From NCBI RefSeq assembly GCF_028368935.1, contig NZ_JAQNDK010000007.1:62001-126000 (forward strand): a stretch of DNA of 64,000 bases. Direction: 5' to 3'. Shown one piece after another: positions 1 to 8,667 of this stretch. Both the position numbers and the translations under genes were made by a program. The notes below the pieces were generated by a model. The model was not told the DNA's origin. It made no database searches and worked only from the letters and a program-made list of their open reading frames with translations. The number at the start of each line of letters is the position of its first letter. Within the stretch, counting starts at the first letter, position 1. The DNA is from Sorangium aterium. Lineage in GTDB: Bacteria > Myxococcota_A > Polyangia > Polyangiales > Polyangiaceae.

Positions 1-73
1 GGCAGCGACGAGGCCTCCGTCCGGCCCCGGGGCGGCGCCCTCCTCGGTTGACCCTGCGCGCCGCGCGCCCGCT

Positions 74-1009
74 CTAGGCCAGCTCGACGCCGAGCAGCCA
101 CAGCATGAGTGCCTTCTGCACGTGCAGCCGGTTCTCGGCCTGATCCCACACGCGCGAGCGCGGCCCTTCCAGCGTCTCGTCGTCGATCTCCTCGCCGCGG
201 TGCGCCGGCAGGCAGTGAAGCACGATGGAGTGCTGCGCGGCCTTCGCCATCACCTTGGCGTCCACGGTCCAGCCGGCGAACGCGGTGCGGCGCTTCTCCG
301 CCTCGGCCTCGTGTCCCATGCTCGCCCACACGTCCGTGTTCACCACGTCCGCGCGCGCCGCGCCCTCGCGCGGATCGTGCGTGATCGTGACGTGGCCCGT
401 CTTCCGCGCGCGCTCGACCTCGTCCGCGGGCGGCATGTACCCCTCGGGCCCCGCGAGCACGAGGTGGAAATCGAAGAGCTGCGCCGCCTCGAGCCACGAG
501 CGCGCCATGTTGCTCGCGCAGTCGCCGAGGAACGCGATGCGCCGGCCGGCGACGCCGGTCCTGTCCCCGCTCGCCGCGAGCGCCTCCTGGATCGTGAAGA
601 TGTCGCTGAGCACCTGCACCGGGTGGCCGTCGTCCGAGAGCGCGTTGATCACCGGCACGCTCGCCTCCGCCATCTCGAGCAGGCGCGCGGTCGACGACGT
701 GCGGAACGCGATCGCGTCGCAGTACCGGGCGAGCACGCGCGCCGTGTCGCGGATCGGCTCGCCGCGGGCGAGCTGGCTGCCCTGGGTGCTCAGCACGACC
801 GGCTGGGCGCCGAGCTGCGCGATGCCGACCTCGAACGACACGCGCGTGCGCGTGCTCGCCTTCTCCAGGACGACCGCGATGGCTCGGCCGGCGAGGATCG
901 TCGTGCGCCGCCCCTTCGGCTCCTCCTTCAGGCGAGCGGCGAGCCTGAGCACCCGGTGCGCTTCGGCCAGGGTCGTGTCCGTGATCTTGAGGTAATCGCG
1001 CTTCGCCAT
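74..1009 (-). CDS. argF: Ornithine carbamoyltransferase
   Basis: A 311-aa cytoplasmic enzyme that transfers carbamoyl from carbamoyl phosphate to ornithine, giving citrulline in arginine synthesis. The carbamoyl-phosphate loop STRTR is at about residues 52-56, and the HCLP signature that marks ornithine carbamoyltransferases is near residue 270. The C-terminal DQAENRLHVQKALM segment is typical. The frame stays open upstream, but that extension is Arg/Ser-rich shadow sequence. The ATG at 1009 (MAKRDYLK) gives the normal family length. It lies about 145 bp downstream of rtcA on the same strand, so read-through is possible, but no functional link is evident. Confidence 0.95.
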   Translation of the reverse strand: MAKRDYLKITDTTLAEAHRVLRLAARLKEEPKGRRTTILAGRAIAVVLEKASTRTRVSFEVGIAQLGAQPVVLSTQGSQLARGEPIRDTARVLARYCDAIAFRTSSTARLLEMAEASVPVINALSDDGHPVQVLSDIFTIQEALAASGDRTGVAGRRIAFLGDCASNMARSWLEAAQLFDFHLVLAGPEGYMPPADEVERARKTGHVTITHDPREGAARADVVNTDVWASMGHEAEAEKRRTAFAGWTVDAKVMAKAAQHSIVLHCLPAHRGEEIDDETLEGPRSRVWDQAENRLHVQKALMLWLLGVELA

Positions 1010-1154
1010 TGTCCCGCCTTCCGCGTCGCCGCCGTCCGGGCGCGCCGCCCTGCCGCGGGGCAGCCCGCGACGCAGGGCGCGCCGTACGCTCGTCGTGATG
1101 TGGCACAACCGGGACGCCGCCGTCAATCGGCCGTGGATCCGCCGTGGACCGCGC

Positions 1155-2174
1155 TCAGCGCCAGATCTCGATCTGCCACGCCGCGTCCGAGATCTGCTCG
1201 ACCGACGCGCGGATCCCGAGGAGATCTCGGAGCAGCCCGAGGTGGGTTGTCGTGTGGGATGACGGGCGCACCGTCCGGAAGGCGCCGCGGCCCGCGAGGG
1301 CGATCGGCAAGAGCAGCTGATCGGCCAGGTGCTCGCCCACGGGGACGCCCGCGGCAAGGTAGTCGCGCGCCTCCTCGGCGGCCTTCGTGGCGACGGACTC
1401 CGCGCGCACGCCCTTCGCGCCGAACCCGGTGAAGACCTCGGTCACGTGCTCGCTCTCGACGGCGATGGTGATCACGTTGCCTGGGCCGTTCCCGCCCTTC
1501 AGCACGCTGGGCTTGAAGCAGCCCGCCTCCCAGCCGAGCACCGCCGCCGCCGCGTCGAGCTCGCGCACCGCGATGGCGCCCGGGAGGTTCGACACCGTCG
1601 CGACCGCCCGCCGGCCGCGGATCTCCCCGCGCTCGAGGAGCTCGAGCGGTGCGAGCGCCGGCGCCGGCGCGATCGAGACGCGGGCCAGCCCGCCGCCGGC
1701 CGGGTAGAAGCCGGGCGTCACGAGCGTCGCGGTGACGTCCGGCCCCATCCTCCGCACGAGCGGCAGGTAGGCGAGATCCAGGAAGTCGAACGGCGGCGCC
1801 AGGGGGTTGTGCGTGCCGCCCTCGAGCGTGAGCGCCGACGGCGCGGGCGCGCGGAGCAGCGCGGGCAGGACGGTCTGCAGCACGAGCGTCGTGCTCCCCG
1901 CGCTCCCGACATGGAACGTGTGCTCTCCGGGGACGATCGCGGTCGGTCGAAACACGATCTCCTGAGACCCGAGCGCGGCGCCCGACACCTCGGCGCGGCC
2001 GATCTGGGCCGCGGCCCGGACCGAGGTCAGGTGTTGCCGCATCAGGCCCGGGCGCGCGCGGCCCTTGCGGATCGAGGTGATACGGACGGGCGTCTGCGTG
2101 ATCAGCGAGAGGCCGAGCGTCGTGCGGAGGATCTGGCCCCCTCCCTCTCCGATGGATCCATCGATGGTCAGCAT
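1155..2174 (-). CDS. rtcA: RNA 3'-terminal phosphate cyclase RtcA
   Basis: A 339-aa protein that converts RNA 3'-phosphate ends to 2',3'-cyclic phosphates using ATP. It starts with the family signature IDGSIGEGGGQILRT, contains the GGTHNPLAPPFD block, and ends with an SSHTTTHLG segment whose His is the expected AMP acceptor near residue 309. Length matches the family. The ATG at 2174 has a GGGGAGAG Shine-Dalgarno sequence. It follows rtcB with a 52-bp gap and is probably co-transcribed from the sigma-54 site upstream of rtcB. Confidence 0.95.
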   Translation of the reverse strand: MLTIDGSIGEGGGQILRTTLGLSLITQTPVRITSIRKGRARPGLMRQHLTSVRAAAQIGRAEVSGAALGSQEIVFRPTAIVPGEHTFHVGSAGSTTLVLQTVLPALLRAPAPSALTLEGGTHNPLAPPFDFLDLAYLPLVRRMGPDVTATLVTPGFYPAGGGLARVSIAPAPALAPLELLERGEIRGRRAVATVSNLPGAIAVRELDAAAAVLGWEAGCFKPSVLKGGNGPGNVITIAVESEHVTEVFTGFGAKGVRAESVATKAAEEARDYLAAGVPVGEHLADQLLLPIALAGRGAFRTVRPSSHTTTHLGLLRDLLGIRASVEQISDAAWQIEIWR

Positions 2175-2226
2175 GGCGATCGGCTCTCCCCTGGATGAGC
2201 GATATCACGGCGCCGGGACGCGCGGC

Positions 2227-3453
2227 TCACCCCTTCACGCAGACGACCTGCCGCAGGGTGTGGACGATCTCGACGAGATCCTTCTGCGCCCTCATCACGT
2301 CGTCGATCGGCTTGTAAGCCGCCGGCGTCTCGTCGATCACGTCCTCGTCCTTGCGGCACTCGACGCCTGCGGTCGCGGCCTCGTGGTCCGCGACGGAGAA
2401 GCGGCGGCGCGCCTCGCCCCGTGACATGACGCGGCCCGCGCCGTGGCTCGAGCTGCAGAAGCTCTCCGGGTTGCCGAGCCCGCGGACGATGAACGACCGC
2501 GCGCCCATGCTGCCCGGGATGATCCCGAGATCGCCCGCCTGCGCGCGGACGGCGCCCTTGCGGGTCACGAGGACGTCCTTCCCGTAGTGGTGCTCGCGCG
2601 CCACGTAGTTGTGGTGGCAGTTCACTGCCGCCACGGTCGCGTCGAAGGGCGGCAGCTCGCCCGAGCCGCGGAGCGCCTCGACCACCTGCGCCATCATCAG
2701 CTCGCGGTTCACCGCCGCGAAGTCCTGCGCCCACGACACCGCCTGCATGTAATCGTGGAAGTGCCTCGTCCCGTCCGGCAGGTACGCGAGGTCGCTGTCG
2801 GGCAGGTGGATGAAGAAGCGCCTCATCTCCTGCTTGGCGAGCTCGATGAAGTAGCTCCCCACCCGGTTGCCGACGCCGCGCGACCCGCTGTGCAGCATGA
2901 CCCAGACGCGGTCCTCCTCGTCGAGGCAGAGCTCGATGAAGTGGTTGCCGGTCCCGAGCGTGCCGAGGTGCTCGATGGCATGGCCGCGCCCGATGCGCGG
3001 GTGCTTCTCGACGATCTGCCGGTACCGCGGCTCGAGCTCGGCCCACGCCGCGACCTGGGCGGGGGGCGGCGAGCGCCACGCGCCGCGGTCGTTCTTCCCG
3101 CCGTTGTCGGTGCGGCCGTGCGGCACGGCGCCCTCGATGGCCGTCCGGAGCCCGCGCAGCGCGTCCGGCAGCTGCGACGCGGAGAGGCTCGTGCGCGCCG
3201 CCATCATCCCGCAGCCGATGTCGACGCCCACCGCCGCCGGGATGACCGCGCCGCTCGTCGCGACCACGCTCCCCACGGTCGCGCCGATGCCCTGGTGCGC
3301 GTCGGGCATCACGGCGATCCACTTGTGGATGAACGGTAGCGCGGCGAGGTTCTTGAGCTGCGCCTCCGCGGCGGTCTCGAACGGCACGCCGACCGTCCAC
3401 GCCTTGATGGGCACGCCCGAGTCCGTGGGGATGACGTTGTAGCTTCGCTCCAT
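2227..3453 (-). CDS. rtcB: RNA-splicing ligase RtcB
   Basis: A 408-aa GTP- and metal-dependent ligase joining RNA 2',3'-cyclic phosphate or 3'-phosphate ends to 5'-OH ends. Visible motifs are MPDAHQGIGATVGS and the metal-binding VDIGCGM near the N-terminus, HLGTLGTGNHFIEL and HSGSRGVGN in the middle, and a late SSSHGAGR block with the conserved guanylylation-site His. The ATG at 3453 is preceded by GGAGA at good spacing. It is the first gene of rtcBA and diverges from rtcR. Confidence 0.97.
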   Translation of the reverse strand: MERSYNVIPTDSGVPIKAWTVGVPFETAAEAQLKNLAALPFIHKWIAVMPDAHQGIGATVGSVVATSGAVIPAAVGVDIGCGMMAARTSLSASQLPDALRGLRTAIEGAVPHGRTDNGGKNDRGAWRSPPPAQVAAWAELEPRYRQIVEKHPRIGRGHAIEHLGTLGTGNHFIELCLDEEDRVWVMLHSGSRGVGNRVGSYFIELAKQEMRRFFIHLPDSDLAYLPDGTRHFHDYMQAVSWAQDFAAVNRELMMAQVVEALRGSGELPPFDATVAAVNCHHNYVAREHHYGKDVLVTRKGAVRAQAGDLGIIPGSMGARSFIVRGLGNPESFCSSSHGAGRVMSRGEARRRFSVADHEAATAGVECRKDEDVIDETPAAYKPIDDVMRAQKDLVEIVHTLRQVVCVKG

Positions 3454-3520
3454 GGCAAGATCTCCGGTGAGGGGTCGAGCCGTCCGGCTCGCGCCGCGAC
3501 GCTCGTTCTCGGTGGGGTCC

Positions 3521-3552
3521 GTCGGTCTTCGTCGGTCTCCGTCGGTCCGTCG
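3521..3552 (-). repeat. Three short direct repeats in the rtcB leader
   Basis: Three 10-bp copies of GTCGGTCYNC-like sequence lie head to tail at 3521-3530, 3531-3540 and 3541-3550 (plus-strand view). They sit between the predicted sigma-54 start point and the rtcB ATG, so they would be transcribed in the 5' leader. A regulatory role is only a guess. Confidence 0.45.
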
Positions 3553-3563
3553 TTCCTGCGCAT

Positions 3564-3579
3564 CGCACGGCGCGTGCCA
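3564..3579 (-). promoter_or_regulatory. Sigma-54 (-24/-12) promoter for rtcBA
   Basis: Read on the minus strand this is TGGCACG-CGCC-GTGCG. The consensus is TGGCACG-N4-TTGCW, so the -24 box is perfect, the GG-to-GC spacing is correct, and the -12 element keeps the invariant GC. Transcription would start near 3552, about 100 nt before the rtcB ATG. The divergent neighbour is RtcR, a sigma-54 activator known to control rtcBA in E. coli, which supports the call. Confidence 0.85.
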
Positions 3580-3653
3580 CTCGAAATCCAGGCGATCGCG
3601 GGCCCCTGGCCCTGCGGATTAGACCTGTGTATAAGACAGTTAGAGAATCTTCT

Positions 3654-5309
3654 ATGACACGCAAGACCACCGTGGTCCTCGGCATGCTCGGCCCGACGCT
3701 GGACACCGGAAAGACGCCGGAGCGCTGGTCGCGCTGGCGCCCGAGCGTGGCGCTCTGCCAGCACGAGGACCTGATCGTCGACCGGTTCGAGCTGCTCTAC
3801 CAGCGCCGCTTCGAGGGCCTGGCCGAGACGGTGATGGGCGACGTGCGGCACGCCTCGCCGGAGACGGACATCCGCGCTCACGTGGTCGAGGTGGACGATC
3901 CGTGGGACTTCGAGGCGGTGTACGGCGCGCTCCACGACTTCGCGAGGGCGTACCCGTTCGCGCCGGACCGGGAGGACTACCTCGTCCACATCACGACGGG
4001 CACGCACGTCGCGCAGATCTGCCTGTTCTTGCTCACGGAGTCGCGGTACTTCCCGGGTCGGCTCATCCAGACGTCGCCGCCGAAGCGCGACCGTGAGGAG
4101 CTCGCGGCCGGGTCGTTCACGATCATCGATCTCGACCTCTCGAAGTACGACCGCATCGCGTCGCGCTTCCAGAAGGAGCAGCGCGAGGGGGTGTCGTTCC
4201 TGAAGAGCGGCATCGACACGCGCAACGCGGCGTACAACCGGCTGATCGAGCGGATCGAGCACGTGGCGATCGCGTCGCGCGCGCCCATCCTGCTGATGGG
4301 CCCGACGGGGGCGGGGAAATCGCAGCTCGCGCGGAAGATCTACGACCTCAAGAAGGGGCGCCGGCAGGTGGGCGGTGACTTCGTGGATCTGAACTGCGCG
4401 ACGATCCGAGGCGACGGGGCGATGTCGGCGCTGTTCGGGCACACGAAGGGGTCGTTCACGGGGGCGCTCCAGGACCGCCCGGGGCTCCTGCGCAAGGCGC
4501 ACGAGGGGGTGCTGTTCCTCGACGAGATCGGCGAGCTCGGCGCGGACGAGCAGGCGATGCTGCTGCGGGCGATCGAGGAGAAGGCGTTCTTGCCGGTCGG
4601 CTCGGACAGGGAGGTGAGGAGCGAGTTCCAGCTGCTCGCCGGCACGAACCGGGATCTCGCGCTGGAGGTGGCGGCGGGGCGCTTCCGGGAGGACCTCCTG
4701 GCGAGGATCAACCTGTGGACCTTCCGGCTCCCGGGCCTCCGGGAGCGGGTCGAGGACATCGAGCCGAACCTCGATTACGAGCTCGACGCCTCGGCGCGGC
4801 TGCTCGGCGTGCGGATCACGATGAGCCGCGACGCGCGCGCGCGGTTCCTCGCGTTCGCGACGTCGCGAGAGGCGGTGTGGCCGGGCAACTTCCGCGACTT
4901 CAACGCGGCCGTGACGCGGATGGCGACGCTCGCGCCCGGGGGGAGGATCAGCGTGCCGATCGTGGACGAGGAGATCGGGCGCCTCGTGGAGGCCTGGCGG
5001 CGAGCGCCGGCGGCGGGCGGGCGAGCGCTCGCCGCGGGCGGCGCGGCGGGGGAGGGGAGCGACGGGGACGATCTCGTGGTCGCGGCGCTCGGCGCGCGCC
5101 GGGCGGCGGCGCTCGACCCGTTCGACCGGGTGCAGCTCGCCGAGGTGCTGCGGGTGCTGAAGGGCGCGCGGTCGCTGTCGGAGGCGGGACGGGCGCTGTT
5201 CGCGGCGTCGCGGGCGAAGAAGAAGAGCGTCAACGACGCGGACCGTCTGCGGAAGTACCTGGCGCGGTTCGACATCGACTGGAGCGAGGTGGTGGCGGAG
5301 GGCGGGTAG
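3654..5309 (+). CDS. rtcR: Sigma-54-dependent activator RtcR
   Basis: A 551-aa regulator of the divergent rtcBA operon. The N-terminal ~180 residues match the RtcR sensor region, described in the literature as CARF-like and responding to RNA ends. The AAA+ domain follows, with Walker A GPTGAGKS, a sigma-54 contact loop reading GSFTGA (Ser for the usual Ala), and Walker B VLFLDEIGELG. A C-terminal DNA-binding segment ends FDIDW. The ATG at 3654 (MTRKTTVVLGML) fits family N-termini better than the GTG at 3627. No regulatory RNA or other RNA-end-processing gene adjoins it. Confidence 0.93.
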   Translation: MTRKTTVVLGMLGPTLDTGKTPERWSRWRPSVALCQHEDLIVDRFELLYQRRFEGLAETVMGDVRHASPETDIRAHVVEVDDPWDFEAVYGALHDFARAYPFAPDREDYLVHITTGTHVAQICLFLLTESRYFPGRLIQTSPPKRDREELAAGSFTIIDLDLSKYDRIASRFQKEQREGVSFLKSGIDTRNAAYNRLIERIEHVAIASRAPILLMGPTGAGKSQLARKIYDLKKGRRQVGGDFVDLNCATIRGDGAMSALFGHTKGSFTGALQDRPGLLRKAHEGVLFLDEIGELGADEQAMLLRAIEEKAFLPVGSDREVRSEFQLLAGTNRDLALEVAAGRFREDLLARINLWTFRLPGLRERVEDIEPNLDYELDASARLLGVRITMSRDARARFLAFATSREAVWPGNFRDFNAAVTRMATLAPGGRISVPIVDEEIGRLVEAWRRAPAAGGRALAAGGAAGEGSDGDDLVVAALGARRAAALDPFDRVQLAEVLRVLKGARSLSEAGRALFAASRAKKKSVNDADRLRKYLARFDIDWSEVVAEGG

Positions 5310-5337
5310 ATCCCTGACGTACAGGAGCAGGTGGCTG

Positions 5338-6813
5338 TCACTTCGTCGTCTTCAGCATCGACCACTGGACGTCGCCGAGGCTCACGAGCTGGTCGTGGAG
5401 CAACCGCGGGGGCCCATAGACGGCGACGCCGATCTGGGCGTCAAAGTACCGCGCCGCGGCGCGCTGCAGCTGCTCGGCGCTGAGGGCGCGCACCCGGCGC
5501 TCCAGCGTCGCCAGGTGGTCGAGCGGCAGCGCATTCAAATAGAGGTCCGCGAGAGCCCCGGCCAGACCCGGAGTCGACGACACGGCAGCGGCCGTCTGGC
5601 CGAGGTAGCGCATCTTCGCCGCCTCGAGCTCGGCCAGCGTCACCGGAGAGCTCTTGATCCGCTCGATCTCCGTCAGGATCTTCTCCAGGCTCTCACCTGC
5701 GCGATCGAGATCGGCGCTGAGCTCGATCAGGAATTTGCCAGCGGTCCTGCGTTGATAACACGCGGCGTGCACCCCATAGCTGATTCCCGTGTCGTGCCGG
5801 AGCGCGGCTGCAGAGCGCGACACGGTGAGCCCGCCGATCAGCATGGCGATGAGATCGAAAGCGAGGGCGTCCGGGTCTGACAAGCCGGCGCATGGCAAAG
5901 CGACGACCAGGCTGGCGTCGGACGCGTCGGCCGCGATCGCGCCGATCTGGATGTTCCGGTCGCCGCGGGGGACGACCGCCGGCGGCGCTGGCTCAGCCGG
6001 CACCTGACCCTGCGCAGGGGACCATGCGCCGAAGTGGCGGCGCGCGAGCGTGAAGACCGCATCGGCTTGCACGGCGCCCACGGCGATGAGGGCGCTGTCG
6101 CGCGGGCCGTATTGCCGCGAGTAGAAGCTCCTCACCTGATGCCCGGAAAAAAACCTGAGATTGCGCCCAAAGGTCTTGAATGGCAGCGCCAGAGGGTGAT
6201 CGGGGCCATACAGCCCCTCGAGGGCGAGCTCGTTCAGCTGGGAAGAGATGCCGAGGGAGCGGCTGAACAGCTGCTGGGACTGCGCGACGCGCGCGCTCTC
6301 GAGCGAGTCGGCCTCGAAGACGGGGTGCTGGACGAGCCGCGCCAGAAGCCACGCTGCCTTCTCGACGCCAGACGCCAGCGTCGTGATCGCGATCGCGGTT
6401 CCGGCGGAGCCCACGCTCCACCCGGGGGGCTCACCGCTGATGCGGAGCTGGCGCAGGACCTCGCCGTTCTCCAGCCGTGTCCCCTCGTTCAACATCCGGG
6501 CCGTGAGCTCCGCGAGCCCGGCGTTGCGCGGCGCTCCATCGTCGCGCGCCGCGCGGTTGACGTAGACCAGCGTCACGAGCGGCAGCTCGGGCTGCTCGAC
6601 GACGAGCGTCGTCATGCCGTTCTCGAGCTCGGTCGAGCGGACGTCGTGGACCCGCAGCGCTGGCTCAGCCGCGGGCGGCGGCGCGTTCGCGCGGAACTCG
6701 GCGTCCGGGGTCGGCGTGAGCGGGAGCAGGGGAGGAGGCAGCTCCACCCGCGAGCCGCAGCCTGCGAGCGCTGCCCCGAAGAGCGCTGCCCACCCCATGC
6801 TTGCTCGTCTCAT
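5338..6813 (-). CDS. M16-family peptidase-like lipoprotein, non-catalytic
   Basis: A 491-aa member of the M16 (insulinase/mitochondrial processing peptidase) family. It starts with a lipoprotein signal ending LAGC. The position that should carry HxxEH reads GLAELTARML, so both zinc-binding histidines are missing and it is probably a non-catalytic partner. It begins 9 bp after the catalytic paralogue ends. This pairing of an active and an inactive half is common in bacterial M16 operons and suggests a heterodimer on the cell envelope. Confidence 0.85.
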   Translation of the reverse strand: MRRASMGWAALFGAALAGCGSRVELPPPLLPLTPTPDAEFRANAPPPAAEPALRVHDVRSTELENGMTTLVVEQPELPLVTLVYVNRAARDDGAPRNAGLAELTARMLNEGTRLENGEVLRQLRISGEPPGWSVGSAGTAIAITTLASGVEKAAWLLARLVQHPVFEADSLESARVAQSQQLFSRSLGISSQLNELALEGLYGPDHPLALPFKTFGRNLRFFSGHQVRSFYSRQYGPRDSALIAVGAVQADAVFTLARRHFGAWSPAQGQVPAEPAPPAVVPRGDRNIQIGAIAADASDASLVVALPCAGLSDPDALAFDLIAMLIGGLTVSRSAAALRHDTGISYGVHAACYQRRTAGKFLIELSADLDRAGESLEKILTEIERIKSSPVTLAELEAAKMRYLGQTAAAVSSTPGLAGALADLYLNALPLDHLATLERRVRALSAEQLQRAAARYFDAQIGVAVYGPPRLLHDQLVSLGDVQWSMLKTTK

Positions 6814-6822
6814 GCGGACACC

Positions 6823-8262
6823 TCAGCGCGCGTCGACGGTCAACTTGCCCTCAGGGGACGCGACATCCTCGGGCTCCACGCGGACGAGGCGGGCGACGAG
6901 GCGCCGATCCGGCGTGAAGTAGCGGCGCAGGCGCAGCATGTCGTCGGGGGTGACGCCGCCGATCTCAGCGATCCGCCGTGCCACGTTGAAAGGCCGCGAC
7001 GTGGAGCGCAGCGACTGCAGGTGTCGGAACGCGCGCGACAGCGGCTTGTCATGCGAGATGAGCTCGCGGACGATCGCGGTCTGTTTCACCTCCGGCAGCA
7101 CGGCTCCCCAGTCCATGCCCCACATCTGGTGGATTTCCCGCTCGATCGCCGCCTCGACGCCGTCGTGGGTCGCGTGCTTCGTCAGGGCCGCCGAGACGGA
7201 GAACACCGATCCCAGGTCCAGGTCGTCGATGTCCGTATCGACGTGCGACAGGGTCCCCTGATCATCGACGAGGCGCGCCCGGAGCGACTGCGCCAGCGCG
7301 TCGGCGACGAGCCCCGCCGCGACCCGCTCGCGCGACGCGGCGGGCGGTGCCGCCCAGCACACCTCGATCTGCTCACGATAGACCGCATTCTCGAAGGTCA
7401 CTCGCCGCGCCGCGGCGAAGGCGGGCGGGGCCGTCCTCCGGCGCACGAACGGCGCCTTCGGATTGACCACCGGGCCGAAGTACCGCTCCACGAGGGCGCG
7501 GGTCGCCTGTGGATCGATGTCGCCGACCAGGATCAGGCGCGCGTTGCTCGGACGGTAGCCTTGCTGGAAGAACCACTGCGCGTGCCGGAGCTCGATCGCC
7601 TCGAGATCGTCGAGAGGGAGCTCTGCGCCCGAGTAAGGGTGGTCCTGCCCGAAGATGGCGCGCAAGGTGTGGCGCCGGAACATCCCGTCGATGCCATCGC
7701 TCTCCAGGAGCTCGTTGCGCACGATCTTCTGCTCGAGCGCGAGCGCCTGTTCGTCGAAGCGCTCGAGCGTGAATGCCATGCGCTCGCTCTCGATCCACAG
7801 CGCGAGGGGGAGCGCGGCCGCTGGCACGAGCGCGTAGTAGGCGGTGTAGTCGGGGCCCGTGACCCCGTTCATGCGGTGCACCCCTGCTCGCTCGAGCAGG
7901 CTCAGCGCCTCGAGCGGCTTCATGTGACGCGAGCCCCGGTACGTCATGTGCTCGACGAGGTGCGCCAGCTGGTCATAGCCCCGCGGATCATCTCGGCTGC
8001 CGATCTCGTACGCGACGACGACGGCCACCGTCGGCTGCCTGTGATCTTCCTCCAGGAGCACCTCGAGGCCGTTGCTCAGGCGGAAGTGGGCGGCGCTCTG
8101 CACCAGGCCCTCGATACCTCCCGCCACCGGGCCGGCGCCCGGGGCTCCCGAGGGGTCCGCCGCTGCCGCGAGGGGCGTGGCGACCGCCAAGAGCCCCGCC
8201 ACCAGCCCGGCCGTCCTCGCTCGTCCCGGCGCCCGCAGTGTCGGCTCTTTCTTGGCGTTCAA
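6823..8262 (-). CDS. M16-family zinc metallopeptidase
   Basis: A 479-aa secreted or periplasmic zinc peptidase with an N-terminal hydrophobic signal (about residues 17-35) ending in Ala-rich sequence. The inverted zinc motif HLVEH is at residues 101-105, and the third ligand Glu lies within EQKIVRNELLES some 75 residues later. A C-terminal M16 half follows. It is the first gene of a two-gene operon with the inactive paralogue. The natural substrate cannot be told from sequence. Confidence 0.9.
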   Translation of the reverse strand: MNAKKEPTLRAPGRARTAGLVAGLLAVATPLAAAADPSGAPGAGPVAGGIEGLVQSAAHFRLSNGLEVLLEEDHRQPTVAVVVAYEIGSRDDPRGYDQLAHLVEHMTYRGSRHMKPLEALSLLERAGVHRMNGVTGPDYTAYYALVPAAALPLALWIESERMAFTLERFDEQALALEQKIVRNELLESDGIDGMFRRHTLRAIFGQDHPYSGAELPLDDLEAIELRHAQWFFQQGYRPSNARLILVGDIDPQATRALVERYFGPVVNPKAPFVRRRTAPPAFAAARRVTFENAVYREQIEVCWAAPPAASRERVAAGLVADALAQSLRARLVDDQGTLSHVDTDIDDLDLGSVFSVSAALTKHATHDGVEAAIEREIHQMWGMDWGAVLPEVKQTAIVRELISHDKPLSRAFRHLQSLRSTSRPFNVARRIAEIGGVTPDDMLRLRRYFTPDRRLVARLVRVEPEDVASPEGKLTVDAR

Positions 8263-8667
8263 TGGTTCACCCCTCGCGTGCTGCCTCTTGGCGCATGGAC
8301 GCTGGAACCGTCGTCGCTGTCAAGCGCGCCGTATCGGGCGGTATCACCGGAGCGCCCCCTGACGGCACCGCTCGTCGCTCGCCTGGCGTCGCGCGTGCTG
8401 GCTTGTGTGGGAGCGCCCGACGCGGATGCCGTCCGTCGCGAGGTCCTGCCGTCCCGCTGTCGCCGCGGAGAACACCTCTGGATATTTACCGTTTCAGTTG
8501 ACAATTCTGCCACCCAGAGCATTGTCCTGAGCTGCTGCGAGCCGTGGTGCAGCGAACTTGTATTTACCGGTTCATCTTATCGGCGTGGATCGATGACGGA
8601 GGTCACCTCCGCTGTTGATCGTGGCGCCGAACTGCCCCAGAGTGCCCGGCGCTGGAGGTCAGTTTCG
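8263..8667. other. Divergent intergenic region with paired AT-rich repeats
   Basis: About 400 bp between the M16 operon (leftward) and the SGNH lipoprotein gene (rightward). No gene is seen. TATTTACCGTTTCA at 8483-8496 and TATTTACCGGTTCA at 8561-8574 are near-identical direct repeats 78 bp apart in locally AT-richer DNA, with TTGACA at 8498-8503. They may be promoter or operator sequence. Confidence 0.4.

Noticed and set aside
6034-8667. Upstream extension of the SGNH lipoprotein frame over the M16 genes
   Set aside because: It runs antisense to two clear M16 genes. The signal peptide and ribosome-binding site place the true start at 8668.
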